The notes beneath the pieces were generated by a model. It searched no databases. It worked only from the letters and a program-made list of their open reading frames with translations, and was not told the DNA's origin. Made by a program: the position numbers and the translations under genes. From assembly GCA_944324825.1 (NCBI GenBank), contig CALUXU010000004.1, forward strand, positions 1 to 64,000: a DNA stretch of 64,000 bases, in the 5' to 3' direction. Below are positions 1 to 7,988 of this stretch, in pieces (the first letter of the stretch is position 1; every line of letters starts with the position of its first letter). Origin of the DNA: Candidatus Gastranaerophilales bacterium (GTDB lineage Bacteria; Cyanobacteriota; Vampirovibrionia; Gastranaerophilales; Gastranaerophilaceae).

Positions 1-228
1 TACAATATATAATTTTTCCCTTTCTCTAACAAAATAAAAGGCACCGACTGGTGCCGTATGTGTGTGAAAAATTATAGAAGAACTCTGGTTTGATGATTAA
101 ATATCATCAAACTAGAGGCAGGTGAGTCAGAACTTGTTCTGCGAACCGTATTACAATATATAATTTTTCCCTTTCTCTAACAAAATAAAAGGCACCGACT
201 GGTGCCGTATGTGTGTGAAAAATTATAG
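1..228. repeat. 77-bp direct repeat, two copies 151 bp apart
   Basis: Positions 1-77 and 152-228 are identical by eye. The 74 bp between them would complete one 151-bp unit, so this may be the end of a tandem array running off the left edge. Each copy holds a perfect 6-bp inverted repeat with a 4-nt loop (40-55 and 191-206), followed on the minus strand by a T-rich stretch, so it can act as a minus-strand terminator. The spacer holds a 15-bp stem (arms 83-97 and 103-117, one G-T pair) and a short palindrome at 128-141. No reading frame of note is present. An assembly-edge duplication is an alternative. Confidence 0.85.
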
Positions 229-500
229 GGAAAAATTATATTCTTGAGTCTTACATTGTTTGTCAATTGAATTATCCAATCCAATCAACAGATAAAAAAG
301 AACCTTTCATATATTCATAGTCAAATACAAACTGCCGGATAAACAAAACCCCAAATCGTCCGGCAAAATTAATAAAATCCTAAGTCACCAATTGCATTAG
401 TTAAATACCTTATCCTTACCTAATTCCCATTTCCGATATTTGTATATACGGATAGGTTTGGACAAATCTTTAAACAAAAATATGATTTTTTAACAAAAGT
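229..500. other. gene-free region downstream of the dgkA operon
   Basis: I see no coding region or RNA gene here. The only structure is a 7-bp inverted repeat with arms at 333-339 and 359-365 (TGCCGGA/TCCGGCA), separated by 19 nt. It lies past the end of the minus-strand dgkA gene and might be a weak terminator, but it lacks a clear T-run. Confidence 0.5.
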
Positions 501-890
501 TTACACAACCGATACAATAAATAAATCAAAAGCGGCTTTACCGAATAGCAAACATCCGATAATACTGCTTATAACGGTAGCAAACATAACAGCACCTGCG
601 GAAATATCTTTTGCCATTCCGACCATTTTGCTGTATTTGTTGTGATAAACCGAATCCAGAGCAAATTCAACGGCAGTATTAAGCATTTCTGCAACAATGA
701 CATTTGCAATAGCCATCAATAATATACAAAACTCAACGGCGGTAAATTGGAACAAGAACCCTGCAGCAATAACTAATGATGCAACGACAAGGTGTATTCT
801 TAGGTTTTTTTCACTTTTTACAACGAGTCTAAAACCTTTTCTTGCGTTTTTAAACGTATTTCCAAATCCTTGGGACTTAAACTTTGTCAT
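501..890 (-). CDS. dgkA: diacylglycerol/undecaprenol kinase family protein
   Basis: Small integral membrane lipid kinase of 129 residues, the usual family size. The family phosphorylates diacylglycerol or, in many Gram-positive-type members, undecaprenol. Visible hallmarks are an N-terminal amphipathic stretch with E27, the motif EMLNTAVE at 68-75, K94-D95 with AGAV just after, and three hydrophobic helices (about 34-49, 52-70, 97-125). Its start overlaps the ybeY stop by 4 nt, so the two are translationally coupled. It is the last gene of a six-gene minus-strand operon. Substrate choice is inferred only from the compact form. Confidence 0.9.
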   Translation of the reverse strand: MTKFKSQGFGNTFKNARKGFRLVVKSEKNLRIHLVVASLVIAAGFLFQFTAVEFCILLMAIANVIVAEMLNTAVEFALDSVYHNKYSKMVGMAKDISAGAVMFATVISSIIGCLLFGKAAFDLFIVSVV

Positions 891-1393
891 TCTTTTTCAC
901 CTAATGCGTATTCCAATGCTTTCTTCTGAGTTTGTATAACAAAATTATAATCTTCTTCTGTCTGGTGGTCAAATCCTAATAAATGCAGTATACCATGAGA
1001 TACCAAAAAATACAGTTCGTATTCATCTTCAAGGTTTTGTTTTTTTGCTTCTTCTTTTACTTTATCAAGCGCAATAATGATTTCACCTAGATTAATATCA
1101 TTATCAAAGACAAATTTGGCATCATCATCCGCAAAAATAGCAAAAGTAATGATATCAGCCGGATAATCTTTTTCCCTATATTCTTTATTTATCTGGTGTG
1201 TTTTATCGCTTCCGCAAAATAAGATGTCAAAAGTTATTGTTTCGTATTCAAATCCTTCAAGACAAGAATCTTTTGCTATTGTTTGAAGATAGTAGTCAAA
1301 AATCTTTCTTCCTACTTCAATTAGCTTGACTTCGTCTATCTCCCAATCCGGATAGATATTTTCTGTAAAGATATTAATTGTCTTGTTGTTCAT
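887..1393 (-). CDS. ybeY: endoribonuclease YbeY (rRNA maturation factor)
   Basis: Metal-dependent RNase acting in 16S rRNA 3' maturation and ribosome quality control. The diagnostic HGxLHLLGFDH zinc motif is at about 133-143 of 168 residues, near the C-terminus as usual. The open frame extends further upstream, but an internal ATG at 1391-1393 gives the normal family length and a 20-bp overlap with the pgpH end. I chose that start, although its Shine-Dalgarno sequence is weak. It lies between pgpH and dgkA, a common bacterial arrangement (phoH is absent). Confidence 0.93.
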   Translation of the reverse strand: MNNKTINIFTENIYPDWEIDEVKLIEVGRKIFDYYLQTIAKDSCLEGFEYETITFDILFCGSDKTHQINKEYREKDYPADIITFAIFADDDAKFVFDNDINLGEIIIALDKVKEEAKKQNLEDEYELYFLVSHGILHLLGFDHQTEEDYNFVIQTQKKALEYALGEKE

Positions 1394-3557
1394 TCTTATT
1401 TTGTTCCAGCTGTTTAATTTTTTCATCCAAATCTTTATCAAATGCCGGAGATACCGCGGATTTATTACTGTTATCAAGCTCATTGATATCCTGATGATAT
1501 TTAATTCTTTGATGCTGCATCCCTCTTAGGATTCGGTTAAACGTTGCAGAGATTATTTTCAAATCTTTGAGCGTAATCGGAGCATCTGATAATTGTCCGT
1601 CATTTAATCTTTCTTTAATGATTTTTGCAATAATTTCTTCTATTTCCTCATTTGTCGGATTTTTTAGAGAACGCACCGCAGATTCAACAGCGTCTGCAAT
1701 CATCAGTATAGCTGTTTCCTTCATGTTAGGCTTTGGCCCGGTGTAGCGGAATTGTTCTTCTTTAACGTTTTCTATACCCTCTTCAGCAATAGCCTGATTG
1801 TAGAAATAGCTTGCAAGCCCTTCGCCATGGTGCTGCAAGATAAAGTTAGAGATTACAGCCGGCAAGTGATATTCTTTTGCAAGTTCTACACCGTCTTTAG
1901 GGTGGGATGTTATAACCATCTTGCTTAATCTCGGGTTAAGTTTTGTATGAGGGTTTTCAATTCCAAAGTAGGATTGGTTTTCTACGAAGAATAGCGGTCT
2001 TTTTAATTTTCCGATATCGTGATAGAAAGCGCCGACTCTTGCAAGAATCGGATTAGCGCCGATAGCTTCCGCAGCAGCTTCTGCGAGGTTTGAAACCATC
2101 AAACTATGGTGATAAGTCCCCGGAGCTTCAAATTGCAAACGTTTTAATAACGGCTGGTTATGATCTGCAAGCTCTGCAAGTCCGTAAGGTGTTATGATGC
2201 CAAATGTACTTTCCAGTATCGGAAGTGTTCCTAGTGCGATGATACCGCTTAGGATACCGTTTAGGAATATTAGGAACAGTTCTCTTAATATAAAGGCATT
2301 ATCAATATCAATAAGGAATTTTTCTAAGAAATAAATACTTGCGATAATCAGTACACCTGCAATAGATATTTTAAGGCCGGTTAAAATCAAGTCAAAACGT
2401 CTTGAGAATTTAAGCTTGGAAATTGAAATCATTGCAAATGTATTTAGTAATAAGAATGTTGCAACAAACTCAATTGAATAATGAAGCCCTATCATCAAAA
2501 CGCTCAGCAATAAGGTTGCTGCAAAAAATGCAATTCTGGCATTGGTAAAAATAGACAAAATTATAATAAATGCCGGCAGCGGTAGTATATTAGGTGAGAA
2601 GCCCGTCGGCATAGCAACTGCAATCAGTGCAATGACTAAGGACAAAAAGCCGGTAATAGTTAAATGATGGGGTTCAAAAAATACCCTTTCAAAATTCTTT
2701 TCATACTGGATAAAAATAAAGGTTGAGAAGGCAACTATAACAAATACACCAAGTATACCGAAATAGTTTATCTCAAGAACATTGTATCCTGCTTCTCTAA
2801 GGGCATCTTTCTTTAATTTTGTAACCGGTTCACCTTCAAATACAATTTTATCCCCTTTATGGAATACTACCTCGTAAGGTTTAACAGCATTTTGTGCATT
2901 TTTCCTTGATATCTCCGTTGCTAATTCATCAACAACAAGATTCGGGGTGATAATTTCTTTTAAAAGAGCTGTTACAACCGTTGCTTGATTTCTCGGGGTT
3001 GTAGCCGGAATATTTCTTAGAATTATTCTATCTATATCGCTGTTTTCATATTCGCTTTCTGTTATTCCTCTGTTAAGTACCGAGGTAAGCGTTATTTTAG
3101 CTTTATCAAAAATCTTTTGAAGATTTGTATCTGATGCATTCAGAAGATAGTTTGAGAGGTAATCTTTTTTATATTGAGCAGAAATATCAAATAATAATGC
3201 CAATTCTGTACGTTTTACGCTGTTATCAACGTTTTTATGTCTTATTTGAACGATTGAATTTTCTAAGGTTTCAAGGTTAACTTTAATAAACTCATCTTCT
3301 GCCGGTATCAATACCGGTTCAACATTCATTGCAACATCTTTTTTATGCTGTTCTGTTCTTTTGGTATCAATGACCGTAATTGTTTTATCTGCGATAATAT
3401 CTCTTTTGCTGATACCGTTTTCTATAATTCTCTGGAAAAAGAAGTTCTGAGAAGAAATCAGCAGTGTCATTAATAAACAAAACAAAAGAAACATCAAAAT
3501 ATCTGTAACGGATGCTTGTTTTATTTGTTCATAAAAATCATTTATTATTTGAGTCAT
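1374..3557 (-). CDS. pgpH: 7TM-HD family cyclic-di-AMP phosphodiesterase PgpH-like
   Basis: A 727-residue membrane protein with an N-terminal transmembrane helix, a long extracytoplasmic domain (about 40-265), a cluster of seven hydrophobic helices (about 275-470) and a cytoplasmic HD phosphohydrolase domain. The metal-binding HD pair is H513-D514, with further conserved histidines before it (GTYHHS) and after it (TSHP, LQHH). In Firmicutes such proteins hydrolyse c-di-AMP. It overlaps both neighbours by 20 bp, indicating one transcript with the zinc-ribbon gene and ybeY. The domain call is secure; the nucleotide substrate is inferred from the family. Confidence 0.9.
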   Translation of the reverse strand: MTQIINDFYEQIKQASVTDILMFLLFCLLMTLLISSQNFFFQRIIENGISKRDIIADKTITVIDTKRTEQHKKDVAMNVEPVLIPAEDEFIKVNLETLENSIVQIRHKNVDNSVKRTELALLFDISAQYKKDYLSNYLLNASDTNLQKIFDKAKITLTSVLNRGITESEYENSDIDRIILRNIPATTPRNQATVVTALLKEIITPNLVVDELATEISRKNAQNAVKPYEVVFHKGDKIVFEGEPVTKLKKDALREAGYNVLEINYFGILGVFVIVAFSTFIFIQYEKNFERVFFEPHHLTITGFLSLVIALIAVAMPTGFSPNILPLPAFIIILSIFTNARIAFFAATLLLSVLMIGLHYSIEFVATFLLLNTFAMISISKLKFSRRFDLILTGLKISIAGVLIIASIYFLEKFLIDIDNAFILRELFLIFLNGILSGIIALGTLPILESTFGIITPYGLAELADHNQPLLKRLQFEAPGTYHHSLMVSNLAEAAAEAIGANPILARVGAFYHDIGKLKRPLFFVENQSYFGIENPHTKLNPRLSKMVITSHPKDGVELAKEYHLPAVISNFILQHHGEGLASYFYNQAIAEEGIENVKEEQFRYTGPKPNMKETAILMIADAVESAVRSLKNPTNEEIEEIIAKIIKERLNDGQLSDAPITLKDLKIISATFNRILRGMQHQRIKYHQDINELDNSNKSAVSPAFDKDLDEKIKQLEQNKNEQQDN

Positions 3558-3774
3558 AATTATAGTTAACCTCTTCTATTTTATTTCGTTTTACTATAAA
3601 TCCGCACTTAATACAAGCCAAAGTTTCTCCGGTGCTGTCTACCGGCATGAACTCGTGCTCACAGCGTTCATATTCTACCTCTACATTCGGAGGATTAAGC
3701 GGATCATAGTTAAATTCTTCAGGCTCTTCCGGCTCTTTGTGAAAGAGTTTCCATATACATTCAAAAATATACAT
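3538..3774 (-). CDS. small zinc-ribbon-like protein
   Basis: A 78-residue protein with an acidic proline-rich linker and one probable zinc site made of C38, H40, C54 and C57 (CxH, then CxxC). I do not recognise a named family. It starts directly next to the cdd stop codon and overlaps the pgpH start by 20 bp, so it is part of the same operon. It could be a small metal-binding regulator or structural protein; no catalytic motif is visible. Confidence 0.7.
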   Translation of the reverse strand: MYIFECIWKLFHKEPEEPEEFNYDPLNPPNVEVEYERCEHEFMPVDSTGETLACIKCGFIVKRNKIEEVNYNYDSNNK

Positions 3775-4158
3775 CTAGAGTGAAAAGCTTTCCGGCAGAA
3801 GATAAGATAGTTTTGTAATCTTCAATTCGCCTTTTTCTTCTGTAATTACGTCGATATCACCGTTTCTGAATTCACTCAGAACCTGTCTGCAAGCTCCGCA
3901 AGGATAGCAGTTGTCAGTATTTGGGGAATAGATTGCAACTGCATTGATTTTTGTTTCTCCGTTAACAATTGCTGCACCTACGGCGCATCTTTCCGCACAT
4001 ATTGCAAGCCCGTAGCTTGAATTTTCAAAGTTGCAGCCTTTGAATGTTTTTCCGGAATCTGTTAAAACACAGGCCCCGACTTTAAAGTTGGAATACTTAC
4101 AATATGCGTTTTTAGATGCATCCTTTGCCATTTGCATTAATTCATTGTAATCAAACAT
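3775..4158 (-). CDS. cdd: cytidine deaminase
   Basis: Zinc enzyme of pyrimidine salvage converting (deoxy)cytidine to (deoxy)uridine. The homotetrameric-type protein is 127 residues, with C54-A-E56 (catalytic glutamate) and PCGAC giving C87 and C90 as zinc ligands. A GTG lies three codons upstream, but the ATG at 4156-4158 has an AAGGTGG ribosome site at proper spacing, so I start there. It sits in the minus-strand operon between an unknown protein and the zinc-ribbon gene. Deoxynucleoside salvage also appears elsewhere in the window (tdk, deoC). Confidence 0.95.
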   Translation of the reverse strand: MFDYNELMQMAKDASKNAYCKYSNFKVGACVLTDSGKTFKGCNFENSSYGLAICAERCAVGAAIVNGETKINAVAIYSPNTDNCYPCGACRQVLSEFRNGDIDVITEEKGELKITKLSYLLPESFSL

Positions 4159-4173
4159 ATAAACCACCTTAAT

Positions 4174-4524
4174 TTATCTATTTGACAGGGTAACTGAAAG
4201 CCCGTCCATGATATTTTTGAAATCGGCTTCCGGGAGTGTAGACATAGCCTTCATTGCAAAGCCTAAGCTGTCAGCTTTATCGTACCAGCGTCTGCCGTTT
4301 GAAGACTGATAAAGCCCGATAACTCTGTCAATACCTAAGCTTAGAGGAGGTTCTTTGGTTTCGTCCTCGTAATCATCACGATGAAAATCTTTTATTTCTT
4401 TAATAATAGAAATTAAAGATTCTGAAAGAGCTTCTTTTTCTTCATCTGAAAGTTTTTCCAGAAGAGCCAGAGTCTTTGTTGTTTCAAAATGTGAATCATA
4501 CCAGCGTCTGTCTTTTGTTTCCAT
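4174..4524 (-). CDS. conserved hypothetical protein with two RRWYD motifs
   Basis: A 116-residue, acidic, mostly helical soluble protein with no signal peptide. The tetrad RRWYD appears twice, at residues 6-10 and about 78-82, suggesting two related half-units around short helices. I do not recognise the family. A strong GGAGGGG ribosome site precedes the ATG. It is the first gene of the operon running to dgkA, 15 nt upstream of cdd, and faces the divergent amidase gene across a 128-bp promoter region. Confidence 0.75.
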   Translation of the reverse strand: METKDRRWYDSHFETTKTLALLEKLSDEEKEALSESLISIIKEIKDFHRDDYEDETKEPPLSLGIDRVIGLYQSSNGRRWYDKADSLGFAMKAMSTLPEADFKNIMDGLSVTLSNR

Positions 4525-4652
4525 ATATAACCCCTCCGATTGGAGAATTCTACACTCTTTTTAACATTAATTATATAGTTTTTTATAGTTTTGGTCAATC
4601 TTTTATATTTTCTGTTATAATATAAATATGTAGGGGGAGTTGTTTACTTTCG

Positions 4653-6536
4653 ATGAAAAAATTTTTAACCATAATTTTTTTATTTATTGTAATGCTGTTT
4701 CAATCAGTATCAGCGGCAGAAACCTTTAAGATAAAAGGGTTGAGCCTTGACACCTCTACTGCTGTTGTTTTTATAAATACTATCGGGAATTATCAATCAA
4801 GTATTACGGACGGGATCAAGCTTATCAAGCTTCCGGAGGAGCATAAAATATATTTTGATATCAATTCCTCCGTTTTAATATCAAAAAAACAGGATTTATT
4901 TTTTTCGTCCGGAGTGATCGAAGAAATTAAAATAAGCCAGTTTACAACAAATCCTGATGTCGTACGTATTGTTATCAATTTTAATGAAAAATATAACCTT
5001 GATAATCTCAAAATCGGCAATATAAATAATAATCTTGTAATAATGACCCAGGAATTAACGGAGACTAATGCCCAGTTTTATCAGAACACATATAGAGATA
5101 AGGAAAAAACGTCCGAGGATTATTACAACTCCATGGTTATACAAACACAGGCTGTTAATCCTAAACCGGCTGTGTTGAATTCTAACGTTAAACATTCCGC
5201 AAAGGAACTTACTCAAATCCAGCAGGCATTTGATAACTCTACTGCAGAAAATTATAAAGAGCTTGTAACTAGCAGCTTGTCTAATAATATAAAACTGAGA
5301 AGCAGATACTATATTAATTCTGTTTCCTCTCAAAATAACGGATTTTTGATAAGCGGCTACGGAGCGCCGACTATTCAAAAGCCTTTTATTCTGACTAACC
5401 CGACAAGAATGGTATTTGATATTGCGAACAGTAATTTTAACCAGTCATACAATAATAAAGAAATACCTTTGAATCCGAATAATCTTTCAGGTGACAGAAT
5501 CAAAATCGGGCGGTTTGATAAAAATGTAACAAGAATAGTTGTAACGTCAGAAAATGCAAAACAGTATCTGCCGATTTTTTCATCAGATAACCAATCAATT
5601 TTGCTTATAAACCCTGCACAGTTGTCCTCCGGTGCGATTGTAAATAATAAATGTAATATTGTCAGATATAAACACCAGAAAAACCTGTCAACGGATGATT
5701 TGACATTAACCTTTGATGCTCCTGTTGTATGGGGGATTAAACGAAATACCGATAATTTGTATGTATATTTCTTTAATGCTGTTCAGTATAACCAGAATGT
5801 GTTTCAAAAGGCAATCGAAACAACTCCTTTTTATGAAACGGAACTCGGTTTGCTAAAAAATATCGGTATAAGGCTGACTCTGCCAATTAACAATAATAAC
5901 GATATCAATACATATTTTAGTGCTGACGGTAAAAATTTCAGAATTAGAGCAACCAACCTCAAGGCACCTAAGCCGAAAAAAGAAGTTGCGGCACCTCATA
6001 CCAATAAAGTTGTTGTTATTGATCCGGGACATGGCGGTACCGATTATGGTGCAATCCGAAACGGTATTAATGAAAAAGAAATCAATCTTGACGTTGCTAA
6101 AAGAGTCCAAAGTATTTTAGAGCGAAAAGGGTATAAAGTTTACATGACAAGAACTAACGATACTTATGTATCGTTAGAGGACAGATGTAAATTTACGGAA
6201 TCCGTTCATCCGGGATTGTTTGTAAGTATTCATGTTAACTCCTGTATGGGAACAGAGCCTAAAGGAATTGAAACACATTATTATCACGATAATAGTATAG
6301 AGCTGGCAAATACGATTCATTCCAAAATGACACATGCAATCAAAACTACAAACCGCGGGTTGTTTAAGTCTAAGTTTTATGTTATAAATCATACGACAGC
6401 ACCGGCAGTGCTTCTGGAAATAGGATTTATATCTAATGACGGAGAAAGAGCCGAGCTTGTAACCTCAAGACGTCAGCAAGCAACTGCTCAAGCAATAGCG
6501 GAGGGTATCATTGAATACTTCAACAACCATAAATAA
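4653..6536 (+). CDS. AMIN-domain N-acetylmuramoyl-L-alanine amidase
   Basis: Exported peptidoglycan hydrolase of 627 residues that cleaves the amide bond between MurNAc and the stem peptide. It has a signal peptide (residues 1-21), AMIN-like beta-rich modules in the first two thirds, and a C-terminal Amidase_3 domain (about 445-625). That domain shows the zinc motif DPGHGG, a conserved glutamate in INEKEIN, VSIHVNS and a catalytic glutamate in LLEIGFISN. A GGGGGAG ribosome site supports the ATG; TATAAT at 4616-4621 is a likely -10. Its end overlaps murI by 26 bp. Confidence 0.93.
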   Translation: MKKFLTIIFLFIVMLFQSVSAAETFKIKGLSLDTSTAVVFINTIGNYQSSITDGIKLIKLPEEHKIYFDINSSVLISKKQDLFFSSGVIEEIKISQFTTNPDVVRIVINFNEKYNLDNLKIGNINNNLVIMTQELTETNAQFYQNTYRDKEKTSEDYYNSMVIQTQAVNPKPAVLNSNVKHSAKELTQIQQAFDNSTAENYKELVTSSLSNNIKLRSRYYINSVSSQNNGFLISGYGAPTIQKPFILTNPTRMVFDIANSNFNQSYNNKEIPLNPNNLSGDRIKIGRFDKNVTRIVVTSENAKQYLPIFSSDNQSILLINPAQLSSGAIVNNKCNIVRYKHQKNLSTDDLTLTFDAPVVWGIKRNTDNLYVYFFNAVQYNQNVFQKAIETTPFYETELGLLKNIGIRLTLPINNNNDINTYFSADGKNFRIRATNLKAPKPKKEVAAPHTNKVVVIDPGHGGTDYGAIRNGINEKEINLDVAKRVQSILERKGYKVYMTRTNDTYVSLEDRCKFTESVHPGLFVSIHVNSCMGTEPKGIETHYYHDNSIELANTIHSKMTHAIKTTNRGLFKSKFYVINHTTAPAVLLEIGFISNDGERAELVTSRRQQATAQAIAEGIIEYFNNHK

Positions 6537-7311
6537 TAACCCTGTGGGATTTTTTGATTCCGGAGTCGGCGGATTGACAGTTTATTCTAAATTCCGTAAT
6601 AAATTACCAAATGAAAACTGCCTTTATTTCGGTGATACAAAACATTTGCCTTACGGGAATAAAACTAAAGAGGAATTGATATCCTATGCCAGATTTATAC
6701 TTGATTTTTTCCAAGAGCAAAATGTAAAAGCAGTCATTATTGCCTGCAATACCTCGTCCTCTGCGGCATACGACAGTATAAAGGATTCATACGGGTTCAA
6801 GATATATCCGATTATACAATCCTGTGCAAAAATTTTATCTGAGCTTCCTATCAAAAGATTGGGGATTTTTGCAACGCCTGCAACTATTAAATCCGGAGTG
6901 TACGAATCTGAGATAAAAAAATATAATCCTGATATGCTTATTTATCCGCAGAGCTGCCATAACTGGGTTGATATTGTAGAATCAAACGGACAAAATCTTG
7001 CTGAGAATATAGAAACAGTCAAAGCCGATTTGGATATGATGCTTGAAAACAAACCGGATAAAATAGTTCTCGGCTGTACTCATTACCCTTACCTTTTAGA
7101 TGTGTTGAGCAAATTTACACCAAAAGACAGGTTTATTGACCCAGCAGAGTATTTTGTCGATTATATTGTAAACGATTTAAAATCAAAAAATCTGTTGAAT
7201 AGTAATACTCAAAACGGTTATGAAAAAATGTATGTAAGCGCTAATCCGAATCAGTTTAAAATTGCGTCAAAAATGTTTTATGACGTAAAAGAATTGCCGG
7301 AATTAGTTTAA
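6511..7311 (+). CDS. murI: glutamate racemase
   Basis: Makes D-glutamate for peptidoglycan. The 266-residue protein has both catalytic cysteines in context: C79 in IACNTSS and C189 in LGCTHYPYL, plus the N-terminal DSGVGG at 16-21. It overlaps the 3' end of the amidase gene by 26 bp, so both wall genes are probably made from one mRNA with coupled translation. It converges on the XRE gene at 7315 with only 3 bp between stop codons and no evident terminator. Confidence 0.95.
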   Translation: MNTSTTINNNPVGFFDSGVGGLTVYSKFRNKLPNENCLYFGDTKHLPYGNKTKEELISYARFILDFFQEQNVKAVIIACNTSSSAAYDSIKDSYGFKIYPIIQSCAKILSELPIKRLGIFATPATIKSGVYESEIKKYNPDMLIYPQSCHNWVDIVESNGQNLAENIETVKADLDMMLENKPDKIVLGCTHYPYLLDVLSKFTPKDRFIDPAEYFVDYIVNDLKSKNLLNSNTQNGYEKMYVSANPNQFKIASKMFYDVKELPELV

Positions 7312-7314
7312 AAG

Positions 7315-7536
7315 TTAGTCATTAAATCTCAAAAGGTTCTGTATGTCTGTTCCGATAAAATCAGCCAATTCAAGAATTTTTCCGAGTGACATATTTTCCC
7401 GACCGGTTTCAATGCCGGAAATATAATTATTTGATACGTCCATTTTTTCGGCTAACTGCTCTTGAGTTAAATCTTTTTTGATTCTCTCAAGTTTGACATT
7501 CTTACCAAATTTTTTTAATAAGGTTTGCTTATCCAT
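7315..7536 (-). CDS. XRE-family helix-turn-helix regulator
   Basis: A 73-residue protein that is almost entirely one Cro/C1-type HTH domain (about 9-65), with typical LTQEQLAEKMDVSNNYISGIETG. It lacks any sensor or partner domain. It is divergent from a second XRE gene at 7627, and the 90-bp gap has three copies of an 8-bp half-site. There is no Shine-Dalgarno sequence before the ATG, and a TATAAC-like box lies a few bases upstream, so the mRNA may be leaderless. Autoregulation is inferred. Confidence 0.88.
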   Translation of the reverse strand: MDKQTLLKKFGKNVKLERIKKDLTQEQLAEKMDVSNNYISGIETGRENMSLGKILELADFIGTDIQNLLRFND

Positions 7537-7539
7537 TGG

Positions 7540-7608
7540 TTATAAGTATATAAACATTGACTTATAAATAACACCAATCTATAATATAAATAATTGTATA
7601 TTATAAGT
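7540..7608. promoter_or_regulatory. TTATAAGT half-sites between divergent XRE genes
   Basis: The 8-mer TTATAAGT occurs at 7540-7547, in inverted form (ACTTATAA) at 7560-7567, and again directly at 7601-7608. The first two form an inverted repeat with 12 nt between the arms. Location between two divergent small HTH genes makes them operator candidates. AT-richness lowers the weight of any single copy; three copies within 70 bp is the point. Confidence 0.5.
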
Positions 7609-7626
7609 TGTAGCAAAATTATAATT

Positions 7627-7860
7627 ATGGATATATACCAACAATTGGGCAAGACAATTAGAGCGTTAAGAAGGGTGCGTAATATCCCGGAAGAAATATT
7701 TGCAGAAAGAATAAACGTGTCATTAAACCGGCTCAAGAGAATTGAAGAAGGGAAAAGCCGGATATCAATTATGCTGTTAGACAAGATAGCGGAAGCTTTA
7801 AATATTGATACGTACAAGATTGTTGAATTATCAAAAAAGTTATATAAAACTGACATTTGA
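7627..7860 (+). CDS. XRE-family helix-turn-helix regulator
   Basis: A 77-residue Cro/C1-type HTH protein. The open frame starts earlier, but the ATG at 7627 gives a compact domain beginning MDIYQQLGKTIRALR. Compared with the divergent neighbour, the first helix-turn-helix residues are less canonical (RVRNIPEEIFAERINVSLNRLKRIEEGKSRIS). No Shine-Dalgarno sequence is visible. Target genes are unknown; the intergenic repeats suggest cross- or autoregulation with the gene at 7315. Confidence 0.8.
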   Translation: MDIYQQLGKTIRALRRVRNIPEEIFAERINVSLNRLKRIEEGKSRISIMLLDKIAEALNIDTYKIVELSKKLYKTDI

Positions 7861-7988
7861 CAATACATTTTTTACAAAATTACCCCCTTGAAGAGTGCTT
7901 CATCAGGCAATTTGCTTGAAATTTTCTTTGTTAATAATATAATTAAAATAAGAATGTACATTTATATTAGGGAAAGAAAGGTTGATTA

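Noticed and set aside
40-206. Hairpin GGCACC-GACT-GGTGCC read on the minus strand resembles the 3' end of a type II CRISPR tracrRNA
   Set aside because: No cas gene, CRISPR repeat or anti-repeat is visible, and the hairpin with T-tail is explained as a terminator within a longer direct repeat.
7315-7860. Prophage immunity region
   Set aside because: Two XRE genes alone do not make a prophage. The neighbours are murI and pgi, with no integrase, terminase or structural gene.
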